From: Paraburkholderia lacunae
GTDB lineage: Bacteria; Pseudomonadota; Gammaproteobacteria; Burkholderiales; Burkholderiaceae
Direction of reading: 5' to 3'
Assembly: GCF_003353175.1 (NCBI RefSeq)
Contig: NZ_QHKS01000019.1
Location: forward strand, 64,501 to 128,500
DNA: 64,000 nt
Shown here: positions 50,626-59,420 of the stretch, piece by piece
Layout of the letters: every line of letters begins with the position of its first letter
Position numbering within the stretch: the stretch's first letter is position 1
Translations under genes and position numbers: made by a program
The notes under the pieces: generated by a model
Database searches by the model: none
Told to the model about the DNA's origin: nothing
What the model saw: the letters and a program-made list of their open reading frames with translations, nothing else

Positions 50626-52506
50626 TCACGCCATATGCCGCGAAGCCAATGCACGCTGCAACGCGCTGCGCAGTTCCTCGTAATGTACCGGCTTTAATAA
50701 CGCATCGAAAAACGGCTGCGACCCGGCTGTTCCGCCCTGCACCTGCCCCTGCCCATCCGCTACACCTAGCACACCCCGCGCACCCGGCTCGGGCGCATAA
50801 GCGCTGACCACGATCACCGGCACGCCCGCCGACGGCCCTCCGCGCGCGGCGAAGTCCGCGAGAAAGGTATAGCCGTCGCGCTCCGGCATGTGCAGATCGA
50901 GCAACACCACGTCGCAGTGCCGGGCGTCGAGCCACGCCAGCGCGTCATCGGCATTGGCGACGGCGTGCGCGTCGAAATCCATGTGCGCGACCATTTCGCT
51001 GAGCGACTCGCGAATCAGCCGGTTGTCGTCGACGATCAGCACGCACGGCCGCGCGCCGCCCGGTTCGGCGTGCGTCGCCACGTCCGGCGGCGCCGCGGCC
51101 GCGACCGGCGTGACCGGAATCGTTACCGTGAAGGTCGTGCCCTCGCCCACCGTGCTTGCCACGTCGACGGAGCCGCCGAACAGCCTGACCAGTCCCTGCA
51201 CGATCGTCAGCCCCATGCCCGCGCCCTCGAAGCGGCGCGTGCGCGACGCATCCAGCTGCGTGAACTCCTGGAAGATCAGCGGAATCTGCGCGCTCGGCAC
51301 GCCCGGCCCCGTATCGCTGACCACGAAGATCAGCGCCGCCGGCCGTTGCTTCAGCCGCAGGCGCACCGTGCCGGTTTCCGTATAGCGGATCGCGTTGGTG
51401 ACCAGGTTGTTGACGATCTGCCGGACGCGGTGCGGATCGGAATCGACGAGGCCGCTCACGCCGCTCGCTTCGCTTTCGAGCTTGAGACCGCGCGCGGCCG
51501 CCGCCATCGCATGCTCGTCGACGATCGACGCCAGCAGCTCGCGCGGCTCGAAATGTTCGTGGCGCAACTCGAGCTTGCCGGCGCCGAGGCGCGCATAGTC
51601 GGTCAGGTCCTTCATCTGCGCTTCCAGATGACGCGCCGCGGTTTCGAGCCGCTGGATCACCTTGCGGTCGGCTTCGGAATGAAAGTTGAAGCCCAGCAAT
51701 TCGATCGACGACACGATCGCGTGCAACGGCGTGCGCAGTTCGTGGCTGATCATGCCGAGAAACGCATCCTTCGCGAGACTCGCCTCGCGCGCGGCGCGGC
51801 TCGCCTGGTGCTCCGCTTCGAGCGCGGCATGCTGCTGATGCATCAGGCGCGTGCGGCGGCGGCCGTTGAGCACCAGCAGCGTGGTCGCCGCCGCCGACAG
51901 CAACAGCAGCAGCAGTCCGCCGGCGAACAGCAGGCGGCGCTTGTCGATGAAATCGCGGTTCATCGCTTCGCGGTCCGCCACATCCGCGAAACGTCGGCTC
52001 AACGCGAGATCGTTGACCTCGTTCCAGTGCGCACGCAACGCCGCGACGATCTCGTTGGCGTGGCTGCGATCGCTGGGCAACGCATCGACCTCGGGCCCGA
52101 TACCGCCCAGCAGATGATCGAGCGACTGGATTTCGTCCCGTTGCCGTTGCAGCAGCGCGAGCTGGGCTGTTAGCCGGCGCGTCGACCCGGCAATCACGTG
52201 CAGCTTCGATTGCAGCAGCTGGTAGTGCAGTATCAAGCGCGGATAGTCGTCATCGACACCCGACTGATAGAGCAGCAGCTGGTTCTCGAAGCGCGCGTAG
52301 GCAATCTGCAATTGCGCGGCGTCCCAGTAGAAACCGTCGTAAGTGCCGGTCAACTGTTCAGTGGCGCGCGGATTGAGCAGGTTCGCGTACAGCAGGTAGC
52401 CGATCGCGCCGGCCGGCGCCGCGAGCGCGGTCAGCCAGATCAGCACGTAGAGGAAACGGCGCAATGGACTGCGCGCTATTTGACGATGAGAGCCTTGATC
52501 TGCCAT
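50626..52506 (-). CDS. Hybrid sensor histidine kinase
   Basis: A 626-residue membrane kinase. The start at 52506 (MADQGSHRQIA) is chosen because upstream in-frame sequence belongs to the neighbouring gene in another frame. Two transmembrane helices (about 17-36 and 200-220) flank a periplasmic helical sensor of about 160 residues. Then come a coiled-coil linker, HisKA with H255 in MISHELRTP, HATPase with NLVTNAIRYT and DTGPGVP, and a C-terminal receiver with D537 in LLDLHMPERDG. Its 5' end overlaps the molybdopterin-fold gene by 31 nt, indicating cotranscription, and it faces the BetR regulator. Confidence 0.92.
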   Translation of the reverse strand: MADQGSHRQIARSPLRRFLYVLIWLTALAAPAGAIGYLLYANLLNPRATEQLTGTYDGFYWDAAQLQIAYARFENQLLLYQSGVDDDYPRLILHYQLLQSKLHVIAGSTRRLTAQLALLQRQRDEIQSLDHLLGGIGPEVDALPSDRSHANEIVAALRAHWNEVNDLALSRRFADVADREAMNRDFIDKRRLLFAGGLLLLLLSAAATTLLVLNGRRRTRLMHQQHAALEAEHQASRAAREASLAKDAFLGMISHELRTPLHAIVSSIELLGFNFHSEADRKVIQRLETAARHLEAQMKDLTDYARLGAGKLELRHEHFEPRELLASIVDEHAMAAAARGLKLESEASGVSGLVDSDPHRVRQIVNNLVTNAIRYTETGTVRLRLKQRPAALIFVVSDTGPGVPSAQIPLIFQEFTQLDASRTRRFEGAGMGLTIVQGLVRLFGGSVDVASTVGEGTTFTVTIPVTPVAAAAPPDVATHAEPGGARPCVLIVDDNRLIRESLSEMVAHMDFDAHAVANADDALAWLDARHCDVVLLDLHMPERDGYTFLADFAARGGPSAGVPVIVVSAYAPEPGARGVLGVADGQGQVQGGTAGSQPFFDALLKPVHYEELRSALQRALASRHMA

Positions 52507-53000
52507 ACGAATTTCGAGTCGCCCGAGGCGCCCGCGAGTTCTGCGGGAAACGCGTCGCGCGGATAGATAAGAAACAGCGGCCCGAAGTCGCTCATCTTCA
52601 GACGCTGCCCGTTCATGCTGTAGGCCACGATCACGCCATAGCGATCGCAGTCCGATACCGGCACGGTGTACGTGTAGTCGTCGAACGTATGAAGCTCCAC
52701 TTCGCTGCCGTACGCGCCGACCGTCTTCAGGATATCCGCGAGCAACGGCCCCGTGAAGGTGGAACGCACAGTCCAAGTGGTCGCGGTCGTAATGGAATGG
52801 GCGGGCAGCGCGAGCAGTTGCGCCTCGGTGAAGTGATACGCCCGGTGCGCGGCGTCGGTGCTCTTGCCGATTTTGCCCGTCACATCGAGCGCTAACGACT
52901 GCGCCTGCGCGCCCCACGCGGCCAGCGCGAAATTCAGGCCCATTGCCAGCATCCAGTACGCTCTTTTCCTGCCGTACATCCCTGCGCTCACTTTGGTCAT
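52476..53000 (-). CDS. Secreted molybdopterin-fold protein upstream of the sensor kinase
   Basis: A 174-residue exported protein. The start at 53000 (MTKVSAGMYGRKRAYW) precedes a signal peptide ending about GAQAQ. The body matches the oxidoreductase molybdopterin-binding (SUOX) fold in shortened form: FTEAQLLALPAHSITT, TFTGPLLADILKTVGA, TFDDYTYTVPVSDCDRYGVIVAYSMNG and GPLFLIYP. The usual cofactor Cys is not obvious, so it may be a sensor or adaptor rather than an enzyme. Such proteins commonly sit beside a membrane kinase, and the 31-nt overlap suggests a periplasmic signal-input partner. Confidence 0.78.
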   Translation of the reverse strand: MTKVSAGMYGRKRAYWMLAMGLNFALAAWGAQAQSLALDVTGKIGKSTDAAHRAYHFTEAQLLALPAHSITTATTWTVRSTFTGPLLADILKTVGAYGSEVELHTFDDYTYTVPVSDCDRYGVIVAYSMNGQRLKMSDFGPLFLIYPRDAFPAELAGASGDSKFVWQIKALIVK

Positions 53001-53284
53001 TGGCTTTCTTGTTCCGTTATTTGCTTTTTGCGGGCGGCTTCGCACGGCCTCGACTCCCGCCGATTCAGTGCGCCTGCCGCCCTTGTCCAGACCGCTGCGT
53101 CGCCGGCCGCGGAATGCTCCAACCGGCGACGCGCGTCAACCCCAACGCGCGATCTTTGAACCGCATGCATAATATCGTCAAATTTCCTTGCCTCAAAAAC
53201 GAGGGCGCGCGCCCGCGCCGCAGCGCGACGTCCGCCGCGGACATCACGCCCGCCACGCCTTGGCAACACGATGCATCAAGAGTC

Positions 53285-54232
53285 ATGAACAAGCCGGTTT
53301 TGCCCCTGACGTACGAACAACTCGACCACTGGATCGAATCGCTGCAACCGGCGTTGCTGGCGGAGCGCTTCACGATGGCGATCGGCATACTGCGTGGCGG
53401 CGCGCCGCTCGCGCTGATGGTGTCGCATGCGGCGGGCACGCCGGTGGCGTTTCTGCGCTACGACCGCAAGACTCGCACGGCGGCCTGGGATTCGACGCTG
53501 CCGATCCCGCCCGCGGGCGCCAGGGTGCTGCTATGCGAAGACATCGCGGGGCGCGGCTTTACGCTGGCCGACTGCATCGCGTTTCTCGAACGGCACGGCC
53601 TCGACGTCAAGACCCTGACCGGCGCGGTCGATGACCTGAGCCGCATTCAACCCGATTACGCGATCGACGCACGCGGCTACTTCGCGCTGTTTCCGTGGGA
53701 GCGTCAGGCGTACACCGAGCGTTATCGCGCAGACTGGGAGCGCGTCGAAGCAGGCGCCGCGCCTGCGATGGCCGACGATCATGAATACGCGACCTACGCG
53801 ATCGACCTCGACGGCATTCTGCTGCCCGACGTGCCGCTTGCGCGCTACGACGAGGATCTGGCCGCCGCGCTCGCCGAACGCGACGCACTGCTGCCTTTCG
53901 AGGCGCTGCCCGGCATCGATTTGCAGCGGGTTCGCACCATCATCACCGGCCGGCCGGAACTGGATCGCGCGCGCACCGAGGCATGGCTCGCCCGGCACGG
54001 CTTCGGTCATATGCAACTGGTCATGCGCACGCCGGACACGCACGACGAAAGCCCCGCCGGCGCCGCCGCTCACAAGGCCAGCGCGGCGTTGCGCGGCGGC
54101 GTCACGCATTTTGTCGAAAGCGATCCGGTGCAGGCGCTACTGATCGCGCAGCAGGCGCCGCTGTTGCGGGTGATCTGGTGGGACGCGCACACGCAAACCG
54201 GCACGCTGGTCAGCGCGCGCGCGTGGCACTGA
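53285..54232 (+). CDS. Phosphoribosyltransferase-HAD phosphatase fusion protein
   Basis: A 315-residue two-domain protein. Residues about 1-140 are a type I PRTase: MAIGILRGGAPLALMVSH and the PRPP-loop-like LLCEDIAGRGFTLADCIAFL. Residues about 165-310 are a HAD-type phosphohydrolase: D174-L-D176 in YAIDLDGILLP, TIITGRPELDR, HKASAAL and HFVESDPVQALLIAQ. The start at 53285 (MNKPVLPLTYEQL) is preferred; ATG 53166 is an alternative. Similar PRTase and HAD modules occur in tellurite-resistance-type and phage loci, where they are thought to make or salvage a nucleotide-like compound. The substrate is unknown. Confidence 0.75.
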   Translation: MNKPVLPLTYEQLDHWIESLQPALLAERFTMAIGILRGGAPLALMVSHAAGTPVAFLRYDRKTRTAAWDSTLPIPPAGARVLLCEDIAGRGFTLADCIAFLERHGLDVKTLTGAVDDLSRIQPDYAIDARGYFALFPWERQAYTERYRADWERVEAGAAPAMADDHEYATYAIDLDGILLPDVPLARYDEDLAAALAERDALLPFEALPGIDLQRVRTIITGRPELDRARTEAWLARHGFGHMQLVMRTPDTHDESPAGAAAHKASAALRGGVTHFVESDPVQALLIAQQAPLLRVIWWDAHTQTGTLVSARAWH

Positions 54233-54241
54233 GCGCGGGCC

Positions 54242-55963
54242 CTAAGCTTCTTTCGCGTCGCTGGTCTCTGTCGCTTCTTTGCCGTCCCGCGGACGCAGAT
54301 GCCGCGCGGCCCGTTGCGACGCGACGACGATCAGCTTCATCGTCGCGCGCGTGGCGCCGACGAACAGCTTGCGGGCGGTACGCTCGTCGAACGCATCGAA
54401 GTCGACCTCGGTGAGGATCACGCACGGCGCCGCCTGGCCCTTGAAGCGATAGATCGACTCGAACAGCACATCGCCTTCGCGGTACTCCGGGTTGCCGAAC
54501 AGATCGTACTTGCCGGTGAAACTGCGCAGCCGATGCGGCCCGAGGTGATCCTGCGCGCTCATCGCCGAGCCTTCGCGGCCGCGAAACGACAACACCGCGA
54601 TATCCTGCTTGCGGAACCCGAGCGAGAGCGCCTGCGTGATCGCGCGCTTGGTTGCATCGATGCTGCCCTCGACGGCGTTCGCTTCGTCATAGGCCGACAG
54701 CGAAATCTCGGAGCCGTCGAACGGACTGCCCGACCCGAGCCCCGCCGCGACCGGCACCGAGGAGCCGACCACGTCGCGCACGTAGTCGAGAATGTCGCGC
54801 GGACTGCGGTAGTTGGTGGTCTCTTTCAGCGTGGTCCAGCCGGGCAAGGTAACCGGCTCGCGCATATACAGATTCTGCAACGGGTCTTCGAGCCACCACC
54901 ACGCGGCGCCGGGCCGTAAAAGGCGTTCGAGCGCGGCCACCCAGGACTGCTGGAAATCCTGCCCTTCGTCGACGATCAGCACGTCGAACTGCCAGCGCGC
55001 GTCGATCGGCGTTTGCGCAAAAATCGTTTCGAGCTGGTCGAACGCCCCGGAGGAAGTCCCCTTGGGGGACACGTCGCCGGCCCGGAAATCCGGCTCGCGG
55101 CCCGCGTCGCGCGCGATCCAGTCGCATAGCTGGTGGTAGTTCGCCACCTTCGCCTCGGGCGGTGCGACCCGCACGATGTGATCCGCGAGCGGCCGGTTGA
55201 AGCACACGTACAAAGGCCGCTGCCCGCGCGCCACGGCGTCCTTCATCACCTGCACCGCCAGTTGGGTCTTGCCGGAACCGGCCGTGCCGATCACGCGCAG
55301 CCGGAACGGCGAGAACTCGAGCCGCCGCGCCCATGTCGCGAGACCGCCGGCCAGCCGCGTGACGAGCGTGCCGGCCTGGCCGAGCAGCGCGCTAGTGTCG
55401 GGTGTGAGCGCGAGTTCGTCGGCGAGAAACTGGTGGATCTTCGGCGCGCAGGCAAGGCGCGGCTCGTCCGCGGGCAACGCGTCGCGAATGATCGCCGCGA
55501 GCCGGTCGCGGCGCGTCGCGTCGACGATGCGCGCGGGATTCACGCCGGCGATCGCCGCATCCTTGACGATGTGGTCCGGACAATACAACAGCTCTTCGAT
55601 GAAATACGTCCCCGCGCCGAACGCGGCGGTAAAGCGCCGGTGCATCCCTTCGACGGTGTGCGCGAGCGCGATCGCCACGTTGCGTTCCGTCTGAAGATAG
55701 ACCTTGACGAGCCCCTTCGGCGTCTCGCGCAGGAAGCCGGTTTTCTGCTCGACGATCATCACGCGTCCCGACGGACTGACAATCACGAAGTCGGCCTCGC
55801 CGAACACCGAGAAGTTCTGATTCAGCCGGGTCCAGTGCACGCCGTGATAGACGGTGTAATCGTGCGGCAACGCGTGTTCCAGCAACGCGAGCGTTTCGCG
55901 TTCGCGTGCCGCTGCGCCGGTGGCGGCGAGGCTCTTCCAGTCGTCGGGGACAATGCGGGCCAT
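54242..55963 (-). CDS. NERD nuclease-related domain / UvrD-type helicase
   Basis: A 573-residue protein. The N-terminal NERD-like domain (about 15-130) has GEADFVIVSPSGRVMIVEQKTG, the E/D...E-x-K pattern of restriction-like nucleases. The SF1 helicase core follows: Walker A GTAGSGKTQ (226-234), Walker B DVLIVDEGQDF, TTNYRSPRDI, and a UvrD C-terminal region with YRFKGQAAPCVILTEV and LFVGATRATMKLIV. A 29-nt repeat encodes about residues 298-308 between motifs. It converges with the PRTase-HAD gene 9 nt away. Possible roles: DNA repair or anti-foreign-DNA defence. Confidence 0.82.
   Translation of the reverse strand: MARIVPDDWKSLAATGAAARERETLALLEHALPHDYTVYHGVHWTRLNQNFSVFGEADFVIVSPSGRVMIVEQKTGFLRETPKGLVKVYLQTERNVAIALAHTVEGMHRRFTAAFGAGTYFIEELLYCPDHIVKDAAIAGVNPARIVDATRRDRLAAIIRDALPADEPRLACAPKIHQFLADELALTPDTSALLGQAGTLVTRLAGGLATWARRLEFSPFRLRVIGTAGSGKTQLAVQVMKDAVARGQRPLYVCFNRPLADHIVRVAPPEAKVANYHQLCDWIARDAGREPDFRAGDVSPKGTSSGAFDQLETIFAQTPIDARWQFDVLIVDEGQDFQQSWVAALERLLRPGAAWWWLEDPLQNLYMREPVTLPGWTTLKETTNYRSPRDILDYVRDVVGSSVPVAAGLGSGSPFDGSEISLSAYDEANAVEGSIDATKRAITQALSLGFRKQDIAVLSFRGREGSAMSAQDHLGPHRLRSFTGKYDLFGNPEYREGDVLFESIYRFKGQAAPCVILTEVDFDAFDERTARKLFVGATRATMKLIVVASQRAARHLRPRDGKEATETSDAKEA
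55042..55070. repeat. 29-nt dispersed palindromic repeat, copy 2
   Basis: Matches 13993-14021 in 28 of 29 bases, including the 19-nt core GGAAGTCCCCTTGGGGGAC (55052-55070). It is inside the NERD-helicase gene, read on the opposite strand as SPKGTSSGAF without breaking the frame. Confidence 0.85.
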
Positions 55964-56181
55964 GCGGTGCCTCGTCGGATTCGGGTGCGCTCATTGTACG
56001 CAACGCGCACGCGTTGCCGGCACGGCGGATTGCACCGTAGCGGGCAGCGCGGATTGCGCTCCGATGTGGTTCGGGGCGCGTGGCCCGACGCGTCGCAAAG
56101 CCGCGGCCTCGTGTATCGTTACCGGTTGAACGCCGCGCGAGGTGCGCGGCTCGCCAACTGTAAGAAAAAAGGATTCACCGG

Positions 56182-56808
56182 ATGATCAAGATCTGGGGAC
56201 GCGCCAATTCGGTCAACGTCCAGAAAGTTTTGTGGTGTTGCGATGAACTGGTACTGCCGTACGAGCGCATCGACGCAGGCCTCCAATTCGGCCGCAACAA
56301 CGAACCCGACTATCTCGCGATGAACCCGACGGCCAAGGTTCCGACGCTGGTCGACGACGACTTCGCGCTGTGGGAATCGAATTCGATTCTGCGTTATCTG
56401 GTGCTGCAATATGGCGCATCGAGCCTCCTGTACCCGTCCGAGCCGAAACTGCGCGCGAGCATCGACCGCTGGCTCGACTGGTCGCTCTCCACGCTGCAAC
56501 CCGCCGAGCGCCCGGTGTTCTGGGCCATCGTGCGCACGCCGGCCGCCGCGCGCGACGCCGCCAAACTCGCCGCCGACGTCGAAGCGGTCACCTTGTTGTG
56601 GCGGCTGCTCGACACGCATCTGCAAGGCCGCTTCTTTCTCGAAGGCGAGAAGTTCACGCTGGCCGATATCGTGATCGGCGCGTACGCGAAACGCTGGTTC
56701 GGGCTGGACGGTATCGAACGCCCCGCTCTGCCGAATCTGGAGCGCTGGTATTCGCGCCTTGCAACGCGTCCGGGTTTCAAGAAATACATCGACTTCCCGC
56801 TGACCTGA
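56182..56808 (+). CDS. Glutathione S-transferase family protein
   Basis: A 208-residue cytoplasmic GST. The N-terminal thioredoxin-fold domain runs from MIKIWGRANSVNVQKVLWCC to about 80 and includes NPTAKVPTLVDDD with the cis-Pro and ESNSILRYL, the glutathione-binding ES motif. The C-terminal helical domain includes FFLEGEKFTLADIVIGAYAKRWF, the N-capping box. The catalytic residue is probably the Ser of GRANS. The substrate is unknown. It precedes the zur-type gene by 76 nt on the same strand. Confidence 0.92.
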   Translation: MIKIWGRANSVNVQKVLWCCDELVLPYERIDAGLQFGRNNEPDYLAMNPTAKVPTLVDDDFALWESNSILRYLVLQYGASSLLYPSEPKLRASIDRWLDWSLSTLQPAERPVFWAIVRTPAAARDAAKLAADVEAVTLLWRLLDTHLQGRFFLEGEKFTLADIVIGAYAKRWFGLDGIERPALPNLERWYSRLATRPGFKKYIDFPLT

Positions 56809-56884
56809 GCCACTGTTCGGGCGGCCGCCATCGCCATGCTGCCGCCCTGCCACAGCCAGCCGCGATGGCCTTTATAATCGACGC

Positions 56885-57460
56885 ATGAAGACCGCCAAGC
56901 CCGCTGCAATCGCCGACAAAGCCACACCCGCCACCACCGCTCATCCTCATGGGCCAGGGCAGACGCACGGCGCTTCGCAGGAGGCCGCCCTCGTGCTGGC
57001 CGAAGAATATTGCCGCGAGCGCGGCGAGAAGCTCACGCCGATCCGCCGCAAGGTGTTGGAATTGCTGCTGAATTCCGGGCGCGCCACCAAAGCTTATTCG
57101 CTGCTCGACGACATGCGGCAGATTCATCCCGGCTCGGCGCCGCCCACGGTTTATCGGGCGCTCGACTTTCTGCTGTCGGCGGGGCTCGTGCATCGGATCG
57201 AATCGATCAACGCGTTCACCGTCTGCCACGATCTGACCCAATGCCAGCACGGCATTCTGGTGGTCTGCCAGCAATGCGGCAACGTCACCGAACTGCATCA
57301 GCCGAAGCTGCGCCAGGCGCTGGTCGCGCAAATCGAAGACGCGGGCTACAGCCTTGCAAGCGATGAAATCGAATTGAAGGGATTGTGTTCCGCCTGTCAG
57401 GCCAAGGAAGGCGCCGCCTCTGCGGCTGGTTCGGCAACGCCGGTGGCCGCCGCTAAATAA
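56885..57460 (+). CDS. zur: Fur-family zinc uptake regulator (Zur-type)
   Basis: A 191-residue Fur-family repressor. The HTH region is EKLTPIRRKVLELLLNSGRATKAYSLLDDMR, followed by PPTVYRALDFLLSAGLVHRIES, the recognition segment. The dimerisation domain has metal residues including VCHDLTQCQHGILVVCQQCGNV and a C-terminal CSAC. The Cys pairs (CQQC, CSAC) form the structural zinc site, and this spacing favours Zur over Fur or PerR. The N-terminal 25 residues are a His/Ala/Pro-rich extension. No znuABC genes are nearby, so targets lie elsewhere. Confidence 0.85.
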   Translation: MKTAKPAAIADKATPATTAHPHGPGQTHGASQEAALVLAEEYCRERGEKLTPIRRKVLELLLNSGRATKAYSLLDDMRQIHPGSAPPTVYRALDFLLSAGLVHRIESINAFTVCHDLTQCQHGILVVCQQCGNVTELHQPKLRQALVAQIEDAGYSLASDEIELKGLCSACQAKEGAASAAGSATPVAAAK

Positions 57461-57600
57461 GAGCGGAGCTTGGCGAGTAGTGGCGGGGATTGGCCGTCGC
57501 GGTTTCCAGTGTCAAGGCGCTGGAAACCGTTTGGTGTCGAACTCGAAGCGGCCTGGAATCGGGCCTGAAATCGGGCCTGAAATCGCAGCCGCCAGACTGA

Positions 57601-58128
57601 TCAGCCCGCGGCGCGGGCGTCGATCGCGTCGTGCAGCAACGTGACGAGGTCTTCCGGCAACGCCGGTTTGGTCATGAAATGCTGGAAACCTTCGCCGATG
57701 CTGCGCAGCCGGTAAGCGTCGTCGGTGTGGCCCGTCAGCGCCACGGCTACCGAAGGCGCGTGATCGCCGCGAATCTCGTGATCGCGCAGCCGCTGGATCA
57801 GATAGAACCCGTCCATGGCCGGCAATTCGAGGTCGCACACCACGGCATCGGGCAACACGCGCAGCGCTGCCTCGACGCCCTCTTCCGCATCCGCCACCGC
57901 GACGACACGCGCGCCTTCCGCTTCGAGTAACAAAGTCAGCGATTCCCGGCTATCCGGGTCGTCTTCGACGAGCACGATCGTGGCCTGATCGAGTCTCAAT
58001 GCTCCGTTCATTTTCCGTTGCTGCTCTTTAAAACCGGTTAGACCGTCAGACGCGGCCAGCGTATCGCCCTGCTGTTGTTGCGGTTGACCGCGGAACCCGG
58101 CGGCTACGGTATGGGTGTTGCTGTTCAT
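57601..58128 (-). CDS. Stand-alone receiver-domain response regulator
   Basis: The start at 58128 (MNSNTHTVAAGF) is likely; ATG 58143 is possible. The first 45 residues are low-complexity Gln-rich, then a single CheY-like receiver: TIVLVEDDPDSRESLTLLLEAEG, phospho-acceptor Asp in AVVCDLELPAMDG, ALTGH and FMTKPALPEDLVTLL. No output domain, so it acts by protein contact, for example with a phosphorelay or hybrid kinase. No kinase gene is adjacent. The C-terminus is short. Confidence 0.85.
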   Translation of the reverse strand: MNSNTHTVAAGFRGQPQQQQGDTLAASDGLTGFKEQQRKMNGALRLDQATIVLVEDDPDSRESLTLLLEAEGARVVAVADAEEGVEAALRVLPDAVVCDLELPAMDGFYLIQRLRDHEIRGDHAPSVAVALTGHTDDAYRLRSIGEGFQHFMTKPALPEDLVTLLHDAIDARAAG

Positions 58129-58678
58129 GGTTCGGACTCGCATTCACACGGCGAGTTGCATACAGGCTCGCGATTGTAAGGCATGGCCCGAGCGCAACGC
58201 GCCGCGCACACTACCGCGCAAAAATTTCACGTCGATGAAAAAACGACTCTCGGCATCGTTGTAATGTGAGGCAATGACCGGCCGATGCCGACACCCGATT
58301 CGCCGACGCAGCTCGCGCAAAGCCGGTTGCACGGTATGACACGTAGCGGCCCGCGCGGCATCTGTTCCGACATCCAGTGTTCTCTTGCGACGCCCGCAGG
58401 ACGGCGCTCGGTGTGGCGTTCAGTGCGGCCATTCCCGCGCGGCGTGGACATCCACTCTGCGCATCCACTCGTGAGGGAGCACATTGCGTGCCTCGCCGGT
58501 TTCACGCCACGGCTCGTTTATCGTCTATAGAAAGCCTGTCGCGCCACCCTCGGCGGTGGCGCTATCATCGTGTCCGCGAGACCGCATCGGTTGCGTTCGA
58601 CCGCCGCGCTGCGGCCCGCAATGTAATCAGCCGCTGATCGCCATCTTTTCGCTTCCCCACCTGAGGCCGCCCGACACC
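58129..58678. other. Intergenic region between receiver and RraA-family genes
   Basis: About 550 bases between divergent genes. Several short frames are present on both strands with Arg/Cys-rich sequence and no ribosome-binding sites, so I do not call genes. No repeat or strong hairpin seen. Promoters of both flanking genes are expected here. Confidence 0.4.
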
Positions 58679-59410
58679 ATGTCCGATCTCGACTCCGCCA
58701 CACTCGAAGCGCTCCGCCATGTCAGCACCGCCACGCTGACCACCCAGCTATTCAAGCGCGGCTTGCGCAATACCTTCATGCAAGGCGTCGCGTCACTCGC
58801 CCCATACAGCGGCGCAAATCTGGTCGGACCGGCATTCACGTTGCGCAATATCCCATCGCGCGAAGACATCGACGTGCTCGACCTGTTTGCCAATCCCGAG
58901 TACGCGCAGCGCAAATGCGTCGAGACGATTCCGGCAGGCCATGTGCTCGTGCAGGATTGCCGCGGCGAGCGCGGCAGCGCGTCGTTCGGCTCGATACTGA
59001 CGCAGCGTTTGCAGGTCCGCGGCGTGGCCGGCATGGTGTCCGACGGCCCGGTGCGCGACAGCACGACGATTGCCGCGCTCGGCATCCCGGTGTTCTGCGC
59101 GGGCGCGAGCGCGCCGCCGAATCTGATTCGCCACCATGCGGTCGATATCAATGTGCCGATCGGTTGCGGCGGCGTAGCCGTGTTTCCCGGCGATGTGATC
59201 GTCGGCGACGCGGACGGCGTGGTGGTGGTCCCGCGCGAGATGGCCGCCGAAATCGCGCAAGCTGCCGCCGAACAGGAGCAACTCGAAGAATTTCTCACCG
59301 GCCGCATCCGCACGGGCGCAGCGCTACCCGGCACGTACCCGCCGAACGACGCGACAAAAGCGGCTTACGAAGTGTGGAAAAAGAATCGCGGCGCGCACAA
59401 ACCACGCTAA
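58679..59410 (+). CDS. RraA-family protein (HMG/CHA aldolase-like)
   Basis: A 243-residue RraA-fold protein. The key active-site segment is AGMVSDGPVRDSTTIAALGIPVF, where the Arg and following Asp bind the substrate carboxylate and metal in class II pyruvate aldolases; also GDVIVGDADGVVVVPREMA. E. coli RraA itself inhibits RNase E, while other members are 4-hydroxy-4-methyl-2-oxoglutarate aldolases. The intact DGPVRD motif and N-terminal extension favour an aldolase. The start at 58679 (MSDLDSATLEAL) is the family N-terminus. It converges with the TetR gene. Confidence 0.88.
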   Translation: MSDLDSATLEALRHVSTATLTTQLFKRGLRNTFMQGVASLAPYSGANLVGPAFTLRNIPSREDIDVLDLFANPEYAQRKCVETIPAGHVLVQDCRGERGSASFGSILTQRLQVRGVAGMVSDGPVRDSTTIAALGIPVFCAGASAPPNLIRHHAVDINVPIGCGGVAVFPGDVIVGDADGVVVVPREMAAEIAQAAAEQEQLEEFLTGRIRTGAALPGTYPPNDATKAAYEVWKKNRGAHKPR

Positions 59411-59420
59411 ACGCAACCGG

